NCBI GenBank assembly: GCA_965603515.1
Contig: CBFDDH010000005.1
Coordinates: 30,238 to 94,237, forward strand
Direction: 5' to 3'
Source: JAUVZL01 sp965603515
Lineage (GTDB): Bacteria; Hydrothermota; Tepidihabitantia; SM23-42
DNA: 64,000 nt
Within the stretch, counting starts at the first letter, position 1. Every line of letters starts with the position of its first letter. A program made the position numbers and the translations under genes. Positions 43,279 through 51,954 of this stretch are shown piece by piece. Under the pieces are notes generated by a model. The model was given only the letters and a program-made list of their open reading frames with translations. It did not search any database and was not told the DNA's origin.

Positions 43279-43388
43279 AACCAGAGCGAGTTGATTTTCC
43301 TCGTCAATATATAACACATTTTATCTATCTCTGTCACCAATCTCTTATCGCTGTAATCAAGGGGACCTTTTCAACAGAAAACGTCCCC
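43279..43388 (+). repeat. 110-nt direct repeat, copy 2
   Basis: Partner of 37702-37811 (98/110 identical). It again ends in the GGGGAC...GTCCCC hairpin and abuts the TTGACT of the next promoter at 43389. Confidence 0.85.
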
Positions 43389-43416
43389 TTGACTTTCGAC
43401 TCTTTTTTCATAGAAT
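43389..43416 (+). promoter_or_regulatory. Promoter, leaderless, for nnr
   Basis: TTGACT at 43389-43394, 16-nt spacer, TAGAAT at 43411-43416, then 6 nt to ATG 43423. Confidence 0.65.
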
Positions 43417-43422
43417 TTGATT

Positions 43423-44991
43423 ATGCGTCTTGTCACCAACGAAGAGATGAAAAAAATAGACAAGTGGTCGATCAAAACCCTTGGTATACCTGGTTGTATT
43501 TTGATGGAAAATGCTGGCCGCGGTTGTGTAAATGTCCTTGAAGAGTATTTTGATCTTGAAAATCTCGCCGTATTGATCGTTTGCGGTAAGGGCAATAACG
43601 GTGGTGATGGTTTTGTCATTGCCCGACATTTGCAGAACCGGGGGTCGTTTGTCAAAATAGTCCTTATTGGTCGTGGTAAAAGTCTGAAGGGCGATGCACT
43701 GCTAAATTATAAACTCGCCCGGCATGCAAAAATCGAAATTCACGAAACAGTTGATGTCGCAAGGATCAAAAGAATTTTGAATTCATTCAACCCGGATATT
43801 ATTGTTGATGCTATTTTTGGTACTGGGTTTGAAGGACCGACAAAAGGGATGCATACTCGTTTGATCAATATGATCAATAATACTGAAAAGTTTGTGCTCT
43901 CAGTTGATATCCCTTCAGGCATTCATGGTAATGACGGTCATTTTATCAATACCTGTATTATTGCCGACGCCACAGCAACAATGTGCTTGCCTAAACGCGG
44001 CAATTATTTGTACCCGGGCCGGGAATTGTGCGGTGATTTATACATTGTTGATATTGGCGTACCGTACAAGCTGATCAACGACGGGTTTCCCCAGGTAGTT
44101 GAATTTGATAACATATATCATTTGATGCCACCACGACCACCAGATGGGAATAAGGGAACTTTTGGTAATGTTTTGATCATTGCCGGCGCCCAGGGATTTT
44201 CAGGTGCCGCAGCAATGGCTGCGATATCTGCTTTAAAGGTCGGAGCTGGCCTTGTACGCCTGGCTGCGCCAAAAAGCATTCTAAATGCTTTGGCAGCAAA
44301 GCATTTAGAAATCGTCAAGGTGCCACTATCTGAAACCAAGGAACAAACAATCAGCCCAGACGCTGTAAATGATCTATTACCTCATCTTGACAAAACAGAT
44401 GTTGTGGTCATTGGTCCGGGTATCACGACTAACTCAAAAACTGCGGAATTCCTGTTCAGGTTCCTGCCTCAAGTCACTGTACCACTTATTATCGATGCGG
44501 ATGCTATCAATATCATCTCTAAAAATATCAGATTTTTGAAAAAACTTAATGCACCATTTATCCTTACACCCCATCCAGGAGAACTGTCCCGGCTGATCAA
44601 ACTCAGCCCGCAAGAAATAAACTCAAAACGCCTTGACTTGGCGCCATTATTAGCCAAGAAATTCTCTGGTGTCCTTGTTCTCAAAGGTGCACCCACGATC
44701 ATTGCATCATCGAGCAAAGAAACCTATATAAATCCGACCGGTAATTCTGGTCTTGCTTCAGCCGGTTCAGGTGATGTATTGGTCGGCATGATCAGTGGTT
44801 TTCTTGCCCAAAACCTCTCATTAACTGAAGCTTCAACCCTCGGTGTCTTCTTGCATGGTCTATGTGCTGACCTGGCAATGGAGAAAAACAATGAATATTC
44901 GTTGACCGCTGAAGATCTAATAGCTTATATCCCCGATTCTATAAACTACATAATAAGGAGAGAATTTGTAGAAGATAAAAGTGATGATTAG
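43423..44991 (+). CDS. nnr: Bifunctional NAD(P)H-hydrate epimerase/dehydratase
   Basis: 522 aa. The N-terminal YjeF_N epimerase domain (about 1-210) has GKGNNGGDGFVIARHL and the conserved DAIFGTGF/DIPSG motifs. The C-terminal ADP- or ATP-dependent dehydratase (about 225-515) has GNVLIIAGAQGFSGAA, GPGITT, LTPHPGELSRL and the nucleotide loop GLASAGSGDVL. Together they repair hydrated NADH and NADPH. ATG 43423 is preferred; a TTG two codons earlier would lie at the -10 edge. The end overlaps the next gene by 8 nt. Confidence 0.95.
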   Translation: MRLVTNEEMKKIDKWSIKTLGIPGCILMENAGRGCVNVLEEYFDLENLAVLIVCGKGNNGGDGFVIARHLQNRGSFVKIVLIGRGKSLKGDALLNYKLARHAKIEIHETVDVARIKRILNSFNPDIIVDAIFGTGFEGPTKGMHTRLINMINNTEKFVLSVDIPSGIHGNDGHFINTCIIADATATMCLPKRGNYLYPGRELCGDLYIVDIGVPYKLINDGFPQVVEFDNIYHLMPPRPPDGNKGTFGNVLIIAGAQGFSGAAAMAAISALKVGAGLVRLAAPKSILNALAAKHLEIVKVPLSETKEQTISPDAVNDLLPHLDKTDVVVIGPGITTNSKTAEFLFRFLPQVTVPLIIDADAINIISKNIRFLKKLNAPFILTPHPGELSRLIKLSPQEINSKRLDLAPLLAKKFSGVLVLKGAPTIIASSSKETYINPTGNSGLASAGSGDVLVGMISGFLAQNLSLTEASTLGVFLHGLCADLAMEKNNEYSLTAEDLIAYIPDSINYIIRREFVEDKSDD

Positions 44992-46435
44992 TCTACAACT
45001 TTGTACCATATTATTTGCTATAAGCACTAGCCCGCAAAATATTTTCATGGACCGCTACACTCTTATGCCACCCCTTGGCAATATAAAATCAATCTGCGCC
45101 ACACCCTTGAATGTCTTTGCAATAAGCGATAATTATCTGCTGATATTTGACAAACCGAGCTTAAACCTGGAAAAATCCATAGATTTTGACGAGGATATTG
45201 AGCTTGTGGGCTATGACCAGCAGTCCAATGACCTTTGGATCACCAGTTCTTCAAACATAATTAGATTCACCATCGCCACATATAGTATAAGAGGATACCC
45301 GATCACCAATGACGTAGAGCGCATCGGCATTGGTCTTAACTATGTCTATCTGGATGGTTCAAAAAACTATTCATTGAACAAGCGAACTGGCGAATTAAAA
45401 AGTATAACATCATTTCCTGGCGATCTAACATGGTCCAAAAGAACTACTGATGAAGAGATCAAAACCTATAGTTTTCTCACACCCTACTATTATTTTGATG
45501 ATCTCAATGAGACCCAATCACCATTTACTAAATTCTACATAAGTGCTATCTTTGACGACGGCATCGACCTCTACGTAGGCACGAATGGCTATGGATTACT
45601 AAGATACAACAAAGTTTCCTGGTTAAAAGACCGTATTGTTTATGGACCATTAGATAAACGAATAAAGAAAGCAAAAAAAGTCGGCGATAAAATAGCCTTC
45701 ATATCAAACCTCGGTATATCATACCTCGAAGATACTGATAAAGCCTGGCAGTACCAGCGCTTCACCCATCAAATCGCTGATGTTCTATACCAAGGCCATA
45801 ATTTCATTGTCTCCTTTGAAAACCTGATTTCCCGAACTCATGGAGGAGTACTTATCACCATCAGTAATATGGATGACAATATCCTCTGTCTTAGCAGCGA
45901 TGATACACTAGTGTATATCGGTACATCATCTGGGTTATATAAAATGTATCATGGTATGTCTAAAGTGATGCCTTTTGGGCCCTATAAATTCGCCGTGCAT
46001 TCGGTTTATCCAATGAACAATGAAATATTTGTCGGTGGTGAGACTGGTTTTTTCAAGTATGACAAAACAAACAAAAAATGGACAAAAGAACTGGGGTTTG
46101 GTGTAAAGCATATCGTAGAATTGAATAAAACGCTCTACCTACTTGCCACGAACAACCAAATAATACAATACAAGAAGATGAAACAAGATCTAAACACTGA
46201 TACTACCGAGATTCTCTTGCCATATTTTAATATCTATGATATCGCATCAGACGAGGAGGTCATCTACTGCGCCTCCTATGCTGGCATCTACTATTTTGAA
46301 CCGGAAACCGACGCATATCGGGTAGTCTATAATCTACCGCGCATTAAGTTTGATCACGTCTTTGTACTTAATGACAACATCATCGCCGTATCCGCTAAAA
46401 ATATCTATTCTCTGCCCATAAAGTACCGGGATTGA
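44984..46435 (+). CDS. Exported beta-propeller protein of unknown function
   Basis: 483 aa from ATG 44984 (a GTG at 44981 is also in frame). Short signal peptide ending near ISTSPQN. The rest is beta-rich with repeats like DDGIDLYVGTNGYGLLRYNK, SDDTLVYIGTSSGLYKM and NNEIFVGGETGFFKYD, the style of two-component-regulator-propeller (ligand-binding) blades. No kinase or enzymatic domain follows and no sorting domain is present. It overlaps the end of nnr and precedes tatC by 41 nt, so co-transcription with nnr is likely. Role unknown. Confidence 0.75.
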   Translation: MISLQLCTILFAISTSPQNIFMDRYTLMPPLGNIKSICATPLNVFAISDNYLLIFDKPSLNLEKSIDFDEDIELVGYDQQSNDLWITSSSNIIRFTIATYSIRGYPITNDVERIGIGLNYVYLDGSKNYSLNKRTGELKSITSFPGDLTWSKRTTDEEIKTYSFLTPYYYFDDLNETQSPFTKFYISAIFDDGIDLYVGTNGYGLLRYNKVSWLKDRIVYGPLDKRIKKAKKVGDKIAFISNLGISYLEDTDKAWQYQRFTHQIADVLYQGHNFIVSFENLISRTHGGVLITISNMDDNILCLSSDDTLVYIGTSSGLYKMYHGMSKVMPFGPYKFAVHSVYPMNNEIFVGGETGFFKYDKTNKKWTKELGFGVKHIVELNKTLYLLATNNQIIQYKKMKQDLNTDTTEILLPYFNIYDIASDEEVIYCASYAGIYYFEPETDAYRVVYNLPRIKFDHVFVLNDNIIAVSAKNIYSLPIKYRD

Positions 46436-46476
46436 CACTGATTACATTTTTCAAAAGATGATAACTAATTACTATT

Positions 46477-47226
46477 ATGTCTGGGAATAGAATAAGTTTT
46501 ATTGATCATCTCGAAGAATTAAGGAAAAGAATACTATATTCGATAATCTGCATCGGTGCATTCTCAATAATCGGCTTTTTCTTTGCAAGAAATCTACTGA
46601 ACATAATCATTAATCAAGCACAACTTGGATCGACTTACTTCTTTACACCGCTCGAGGCTTTTACCACGCATATCAAAATAGCGATATTCATCGGCATATT
46701 CGTAGCTTTTCCATTTATCCTGTATCAAAGCTGGGCCTTTATTGGACCAGGTTTAACTAGAACCGAAAGGAAAATTTCCTTTTCCTATATGTTTTTCGGT
46801 CTTCTATTATTCCTCATTGGAAATATGTTCGGTTATTTTATACTCATACCGTTAGGCCTCAAGTTCCTCTTGGGTTTTGGCACTGAGTATCTCCAACCGC
46901 TTATGAACGTCAGTAAGTACATTGGTTTCATATTCTGGTGTCTTTTGGGATCAGGCATACTTTTTCAGTTACCGCTCATGCTTTTTTTCCTAATTAAACT
47001 GGGTGTAGTTGACGTAGAGACAGTCAGGAAACACCGGCCCGAAGCGATCGTCATAATCCTTATATTATGTGCTATCATAACACCTACTGGTGATTTCTTC
47101 ACGCTTTTGCTTATCACGGTTCCCTTACTATTTTTATTTGAATTGAGTGTGTTTATTGCTGGAATCACTCAAAAGAAGCCAAAGAAGAACAAGCTGACCG
47201 AGAATCAGAACTTCCCAGCTTCTTAA
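46477..47226 (+). CDS. tatC: Sec-independent translocase subunit TatC
   Basis: 249 aa with six predicted membrane helices. Opens with the TatC signature FIDHLEELRKRI; FIGPGLTRTERK and the conserved Glu-containing loops are present, plus PTGDFFTLLL near the C-terminus. TatC recognises twin-arginine signal peptides. TatA/TatB are not in the window. The lysine-rich cytoplasmic tail (KKPKKNKLTEN) is normal. Confidence 0.96.
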   Translation: MSGNRISFIDHLEELRKRILYSIICIGAFSIIGFFFARNLLNIIINQAQLGSTYFFTPLEAFTTHIKIAIFIGIFVAFPFILYQSWAFIGPGLTRTERKISFSYMFFGLLLFLIGNMFGYFILIPLGLKFLLGFGTEYLQPLMNVSKYIGFIFWCLLGSGILFQLPLMLFFLIKLGVVDVETVRKHRPEAIVIILILCAIITPTGDFFTLLLITVPLLFLFELSVFIAGITQKKPKKNKLTENQNFPAS

Positions 47227-47289
47227 GTTCATTTTTCCCATTAAACCATAGCCCATAATAGGACGTCTTATTAACTGAGAGGAGGCAAT

Positions 47290-48207
47290 ATGAAATACGC
47301 GAAAATGCTAATGCTTTTGCCGCTGATTGCAGTATTTGTAGTCGGTTGTGCCAAAGAGAACGATGAAGATGCAATTCAGGCTTTGCTTGAGTCTTCATGG
47401 TTTGTCGGCGACGGTGCGATCCGCAGCGCTGATGACAGTACCAATGTACCAGAGGGTCAGGATGGACCTGATTTTCTCGCTGACACGATCGGTTATGTCC
47501 GTTGGGTAAGATGGATTGAACGCCCAGTCGAGCGCGAATTCTACATAGTCGTAAATGGTGATAGTGCTGATGTAACGATCACCGCACATTTCCATGGTGA
47601 GCCGTTTGGTTATGGCATTTTCGTAAATAATGATCCACTTGGTCCAGTATACCAACGTGCCATATCAGACAGTGTCATCCGCAAGGTTAAACTTTACCGA
47701 GACGATAATAACCGCTGGCGCCTTGCAAGCTTCACGGTAGCTGATATTTACACAATTGGGACAGATAATCCTGTGACGATCACTGAACTCAGAGCGAGAG
47801 TTGAAAGCCGCGACTATGAATTTATCGTGACCAGCGCAGACACATATTTTGAAAAAGATGAGTTGCCCATTTTCTACCCGTCAGATACTGTTTTGGTCTC
47901 AGTAATATGTAGTTGTCAGGATGATTCAACATGGGCATTCCTGCACCACGGCACTGGTCACCGACCTGGTGCTGGTTTCCATATCAGACAACCATTCTAT
48001 CGTGATAATACAACGGAATTTAGCAGAACCTGGATAATCGCTGAGGATTCTATTATCCACACACCCGCGGTCAGACACAGTGCAACCGATATCCTAGGTT
48101 GGCAAACCCTGTTTGGCGATTCAGCTGCAACATACTATGCCAGGGCATGGTGTTTGCCCTATATTGTCATGGAACCGGGTGAGGAAATGCCCGACGACGA
48201 AGAATAA
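47290..48207 (+). CDS. Lipoprotein of unknown function
   Basis: 305 aa. Signal peptide with lipobox VVGC (Cys20). The mature part is rich in beta strands and acidic residues, starting with ENDEDAIQALLESSW, which looks like a nuclear-transport-factor-2 or lumazine-like start but is not diagnostic. C-terminus ends EEMPDDEE. GAGGAGG lies before ATG 47290. A strong hairpin at 48219-48251 ends the unit. No family recognised. Confidence 0.75.
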   Translation: MKYAKMLMLLPLIAVFVVGCAKENDEDAIQALLESSWFVGDGAIRSADDSTNVPEGQDGPDFLADTIGYVRWVRWIERPVEREFYIVVNGDSADVTITAHFHGEPFGYGIFVNNDPLGPVYQRAISDSVIRKVKLYRDDNNRWRLASFTVADIYTIGTDNPVTITELRARVESRDYEFIVTSADTYFEKDELPIFYPSDTVLVSVICSCQDDSTWAFLHHGTGHRPGAGFHIRQPFYRDNTTEFSRTWIIAEDSIIHTPAVRHSATDILGWQTLFGDSAATYYARAWCLPYIVMEPGEEMPDDEE

Positions 48208-48218
48208 AAAAGGGAAAT

Positions 48219-48251
48219 ATGCTAGAGGGGGCCTAATGCCCCCTCTAGCAT
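48219..48251 (+). terminator. Strong hairpin after lipoprotein gene
   Basis: ATGCTAGAGGGGGC (48219-48232) pairs perfectly with GCCCCCTCTAGCAT (48238-48251) around a CTAAT loop. The following run is only TTTAAGG, so termination may be factor-assisted. It is symmetric and could work in both directions. Confidence 0.7.
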
Positions 48252-48290
48252 TTAAGGTTCCATGCCTCAACCCGGCAACTATTTTTCTCC

Positions 48291-48318
48291 TTGACTTTCC
48301 ATTTTTTTATTATATAAT
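48291..48318 (+). promoter_or_regulatory. Promoter for tRNA-Ala
   Basis: TTGACT at 48291-48296, 16-nt spacer, TATAAT at 48313-48318; the tRNA starts 22 nt after the -10. Confidence 0.75.
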
Positions 48319-48339
48319 TTCTTTGTTTTATAATATAAT

Positions 48340-48412
48340 GGGGCCGTAGCCCAGTTGGGAGAGCGCTTGACTGGCAGTCAAGAGGCCACGGGTTCGAATC
48401 CCGTCGGCTCCA
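48340..48412 (+). tRNA. tRNA-Ala (anticodon GGC)
   Basis: 73 nt ending at discriminator A; CCA is not encoded. Acceptor GGGGCCG/CGGCTCC contains the G3:U70 wobble that marks alanine tRNAs. Anticodon stem CTTGA/TCAAG with loop CTGGCAG gives anticodon GGC. T-arm ACGGG-TTCGAAT-CCCGT. The D-stem (GCCC/GAGC) has one mismatch. Confidence 0.95.
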
Positions 48413-48434
48413 TAACTTAAGAAATGGAGGTATA

Positions 48435-49637
48435 ATGAACATGATCCTAAAAGCAAGATATTTGGTCTTTATTTTGGTAGGCTTAATTGTCATCAGTTGT
48501 GCACCTATTCAGACAACAAGCAAACCGGATATTCAAGACCCCATTGTCCAACCTACGGAAGAAAACCCTGAAGCTTTATATGCTTTTGCTCTGGAATACT
48601 ATAAGCAAAGCAATTTTGATGAAACGATCAATAAATGCCAGGAAGCCATAAAGATAAAACATGATTACTATGCAGCATATATTCTTCTGGCCAAAGCTTA
48701 TCGTGCCAAGCGTGACCTTGTCAATGCCGAGGCGACCTATGCCGCAGCTAAAAAAACAGACCCTATGGATCCGAGGGCATATGAAGGACTCGCAGCATTG
48801 TATGCGGAAACTCAACGGTATGGTGAGGCGATCATAGAATATCAAAGTGGTTTAATGGCTGATTCCACGAGTGTCAATCTGCTCAATGGTCTCGGTTATA
48901 TCTATATGAAAACAAAAGAATACGACAAAGCCCTTTCATATTATAATAAAAGCCTTAAATATGAACCAGATAATCTTTCGACCCAGTTCGCTATAGCCTC
49001 GGTCTATATTGAAAAAGATAAACCCAACAAAGCCATTTCGTATCTCGAAGAACTGGTGAAGTTGAAACCAAAAAACCTCGAGGTAAGAACAAAACTTGCC
49101 GAGACCCTCGTTGATTTAAAGCGTTACAAAGAAGCAGCTGTACAGTACGAGTATCTAGTAGCGCAAGAACCTGACAACTACCTTTTCAGACTCAAATTAG
49201 GACTCGTCTGTCAGCGTCAGAAACAATATACGAAAGCAGAAGTTGAATACAAAGAGGCGCAAAAACTGGAACCTAATAAAGCCTTACCTTTATTCTATCT
49301 TGCCGATCTCAATATCTCGCGGGGCAAATATGGTTCAGCTGAGAGCTATATCAAAGAAGCTCGGAAAATTGAACCAAATAACCTTTATGCCTATGTCTTG
49401 CTCGGTGATATCTATGAAAGAAGGGGCTGGGCAGCCAAACAAGCATGGGATAAAAATAAAGCCAAGAAGAGCTGTCCAACATTACACGCGGCTTTGAGTA
49501 ATTTTCGCAGTGCGATCGCCTATTATTCAAAGGCCCGGGTTGACAGCAAATACAGCTCCTATGCGGGTAATGAAATAACGCGTTGCAATAAATGGATAAA
49601 AGGGCTTGAAGAAGATAAATGGTTCTATTGTAAATAA
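48435..49637 (+). CDS. TPR-repeat lipoprotein
   Basis: 400 aa. Signal peptide with lipobox VISC (Cys22). From about residue 48 onward there are roughly nine tetratricopeptide repeats (ALYAFALEYYKQSNFDETI; NLLNGLGYIYMKTKEYDKAL; DNYLFRLKLGLVCQRQKQYTKAEVEYKEA). Such lipoproteins act as scaffolds in outer-membrane or secretion assemblies. GGAGG is 4 nt before ATG 48435. It is followed by a membrane protein and an HNH nuclease gene in the same direction; the tRNA promoter upstream may read through. Confidence 0.9.
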   Translation: MNMILKARYLVFILVGLIVISCAPIQTTSKPDIQDPIVQPTEENPEALYAFALEYYKQSNFDETINKCQEAIKIKHDYYAAYILLAKAYRAKRDLVNAEATYAAAKKTDPMDPRAYEGLAALYAETQRYGEAIIEYQSGLMADSTSVNLLNGLGYIYMKTKEYDKALSYYNKSLKYEPDNLSTQFAIASVYIEKDKPNKAISYLEELVKLKPKNLEVRTKLAETLVDLKRYKEAAVQYEYLVAQEPDNYLFRLKLGLVCQRQKQYTKAEVEYKEAQKLEPNKALPLFYLADLNISRGKYGSAESYIKEARKIEPNNLYAYVLLGDIYERRGWAAKQAWDKNKAKKSCPTLHAALSNFRSAIAYYSKARVDSKYSSYAGNEITRCNKWIKGLEEDKWFYCK

Positions 49638-49650
49638 CCGTGGGGGAAAT

Positions 49651-50016
49651 ATGAAAAACAAAGGCATTTCTGGTTTTGGCGCCATCATAATAATACTAAT
49701 TATACTGGTAATTGGATATGGCGCCTATCAAATCTTCAGGGTCCACCTGACCCGCAGCACAATCGCGGAAAAGGTTACACATGCTGCAAAGATTGGTTAT
49801 GCAATGCGGGATAATGAAATAATCAACCAGCTTACGAAAGAAGCAAAAGAGGCTAACGTTATGTTGAACCCGGATTCAATTTTCATCGATCGAACGGTAA
49901 CGGATTCATTGAGGATTTATGTTGCTTATGATGATTCAACCAGTATTCTGGGATTATTCACATATTCGAAACATTTTGTTGTCGATAAAATAGAGCTAAT
50001 TGAGATCAAATTCTAA
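49651..50016 (+). CDS. Single-pass membrane protein (DUF4845-like size)
   Basis: 121 aa from ATG 49651; upstream in-frame codons belong to the end of the TPR gene. One N-terminal membrane helix (GAIIIILIILVIGYGAYQIF), then a soluble domain of about 95 residues with alternating strands. The layout (N-terminal anchor, small alpha/beta domain) is like DUF4845 or pilin-like pseudopilins, but there is no prepilin peptidase site at the start. Its stop overlaps the HNH gene start (TAATG). Confidence 0.7.
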   Translation: MKNKGISGFGAIIIILIILVIGYGAYQIFRVHLTRSTIAEKVTHAAKIGYAMRDNEIINQLTKEAKEANVMLNPDSIFIDRTVTDSLRIYVAYDDSTSILGLFTYSKHFVVDKIELIEIKF

Positions 50017-50522
50017 TGCTCCGGACGCCAGTCCTGCTGTTAAACCAAAACTATGAACCATTAACGATATTGCGCGTCAAAAGGGCGATTACATTACTGA
50101 TTTTAGATAAAGTAGACCTCATAGAAAACATAGATGGTATCCTGATTCACACCATCAGTATTACGTACCGCGTTCCATCAGTGATCAGGCTGAAGTATTA
50201 TGTCTGCATCAAACGTAAAGAAATATCATTGACCAAGAAGAATATTATCAAACGCGATAATCATCAATGTCAATACTGCGGTAAGAAAACCGGTATTATG
50301 ACAACCGACCATATAATACCTAAAGCCCTCGGTGGAAGTGACACATGGGAGAACCTTGTATGCGCGTGTCTGGAGTGCAACAACAGAAAAGGAAATCGGG
50401 TACCAAAGGATGCTTCAATGAAACTATTTAGAAAATCGAAGAAACCGAATTATTTCACTTTCGTGTTGAATGAATTCGGTCCGCCCAAAACAAAATGGCG
50501 ACCCTTTCTATTTCAATCATAG
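50016..50522 (+). CDS. HNH endonuclease-family protein
   Basis: 168 aa. The N-terminal part (MLRTPVLLLNQNYEPL, VKRAITLL) is the usual lead-in of the stand-alone HNH family found widely in bacteria. The nuclease core shows zinc Cys pair CQYCGKK, catalytic His in TTDHIIPKALGG, then CLECNNRKGNR. Probably cuts DNA non-specifically or acts in repair; no restriction partner is nearby. ATG overlaps the upstream stop by one base. Confidence 0.9.
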   Translation: MLRTPVLLLNQNYEPLTILRVKRAITLLILDKVDLIENIDGILIHTISITYRVPSVIRLKYYVCIKRKEISLTKKNIIKRDNHQCQYCGKKTGIMTTDHIIPKALGGSDTWENLVCACLECNNRKGNRVPKDASMKLFRKSKKPNYFTFVLNEFGPPKTKWRPFLFQS

Positions 50523-50534
50523 TACTGTGCAACA

Positions 50535-51833
50535 TTGTTAGACGTTCTTAACTTCCTGCTCTTTTTATCAATGTCGAATATGCAGCAAGATATTGTAATT
50601 GAAATCCACGGTAACCGATTTTTTTCATCACAGTACTTACTCAAAGAAAAAAACGGAACAACAAACAGCTCTGACGTGGAAAAATTAACAAAAGCCATTA
50701 TCCGCAAGTATGCAGAAGCGGGGTTTGCTTTCTGTCGCATCTATCCGTCGGTTATTTATAGTGATAACATCATTGAAAAAGTGGTTCTTATGGTAGAAGA
50801 AAATAAGCGAATAATGGTCGCTGATTATCTTTTTGCTATCCATGGCCGTACTGATCTAGGTCCCGTACGTAAAGTCGCAGACATTGAACCGGGAACCTAT
50901 TTCTCCAGCCGGGCTCTTACCCGTACTAAAAAAAACCTCATCAAAACCGAGGTCTTCAGTTCAGTCCAAGAGAACATTGTATTGAGAGATGGTGACTACT
51001 ATGTCTTACTCGAACTAAAAGAAGAACCAAGTGATAATTTGACTGCCTACGGTGCGTTGAGTGAAGATAAGTACGATTTTAGTATTATTTACAGTACTAA
51101 AAACCTACTCGGTACCTTACGCCGATTGAGTTTTCTGTATGATTATGAGACCCTCTTTTCACTCGATTTCACAGAACCGATCCTAATACACCCGATCGCC
51201 TTAAACGGCAATTTTTCGCTCTGGACATATGACAGTGTTCGTCTCGTCAAATTTACTGGTCAGGTAACCGCGCCGATCGGTGAATACTTTGACGTTTCTT
51301 TGATATCCGGGGTTGAATCCTTTTCGTATTTTGGTGAGGATAGTTCCAGCCAACGATATTCTGATAAGTTCGTAGGTATTGGCCAGGACTTTAATTACGA
51401 ATCATCATTTTGGTCGTATTCTCAGCAGACTAGGTATGAATACCTTCTGCGCCAATACGACCGGTGGCGGTTTCAATATGATGCTGAATTTCAAATCGTG
51501 AAAATGAATGTAAGACCCCACTACCACTTTGTAGAAACCGATTCATTCGAGTATTTTGATTACTACCGAATTGGCGGTGCACAAGATCTACGTGGTTATC
51601 TTGAAGAAGAATTCTATCTTAGAAGTGCTGTTTGGGTCAACTTCGAATACAAGAAACTCTTTATCTACCCGTTGTTTGATATAGGCTGGATCCAGGATGA
51701 AATAAAGTACTCCTACGGTTTTGGTATAACAATAGCATCTAATGCGCTGGACGCCGCAATCATCTTTGCGTGGCCAAAACAGAGTACCTGGCAAGACGGC
51801 AAGATTCATTTAATGTTAGAAAAAGGGTTTTAA
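50535..51833 (+). CDS. Omp85/TamA-like outer-membrane protein
   Basis: 432 aa. TTG start at 50535 giving a short signal sequence (LDVLNFLLFLSMS); an ATG further in is possible. Residues about 20-170 look like two POTRA domains (VIEIHGNRFFSS; ADIEPGTYFSSRALTRTKKNL). The rest is a beta-barrel with the conserved IGGAQDLRGYLEEEF motif (the Omp85 lid-loop RGY) and a C-terminal Phe. It is shorter than BamA (about 800 aa), nearer to FhaC/TamA-minimal forms. Likely inserts or exports a specific outer-membrane partner. Adjacent to another barrel gene. Confidence 0.83.
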   Translation: MLDVLNFLLFLSMSNMQQDIVIEIHGNRFFSSQYLLKEKNGTTNSSDVEKLTKAIIRKYAEAGFAFCRIYPSVIYSDNIIEKVVLMVEENKRIMVADYLFAIHGRTDLGPVRKVADIEPGTYFSSRALTRTKKNLIKTEVFSSVQENIVLRDGDYYVLLELKEEPSDNLTAYGALSEDKYDFSIIYSTKNLLGTLRRLSFLYDYETLFSLDFTEPILIHPIALNGNFSLWTYDSVRLVKFTGQVTAPIGEYFDVSLISGVESFSYFGEDSSSQRYSDKFVGIGQDFNYESSFWSYSQQTRYEYLLRQYDRWRFQYDAEFQIVKMNVRPHYHFVETDSFEYFDYYRIGGAQDLRGYLEEEFYLRSAVWVNFEYKKLFIYPLFDIGWIQDEIKYSYGFGITIASNALDAAIIFAWPKQSTWQDGKIHLMLEKGF

Positions 51834-51954
51834 TATAATGTCAAATAACAAATGAATGCCAAATGTTTGAATTACAGAAATTTGTCCATTGGGTTTTTGA
51901 AATTGAATTGACCTTTGAAATTTGGTATTTGTCATTAATAAATAGGAGGTTTTA

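Noticed and set aside
50016..50522. HNH gene as part of a restriction or anti-phage system
   Set aside because: Its neighbours are envelope genes and no methylase, helicase or other defence partner is present; it matches the widespread stand-alone HNH family.
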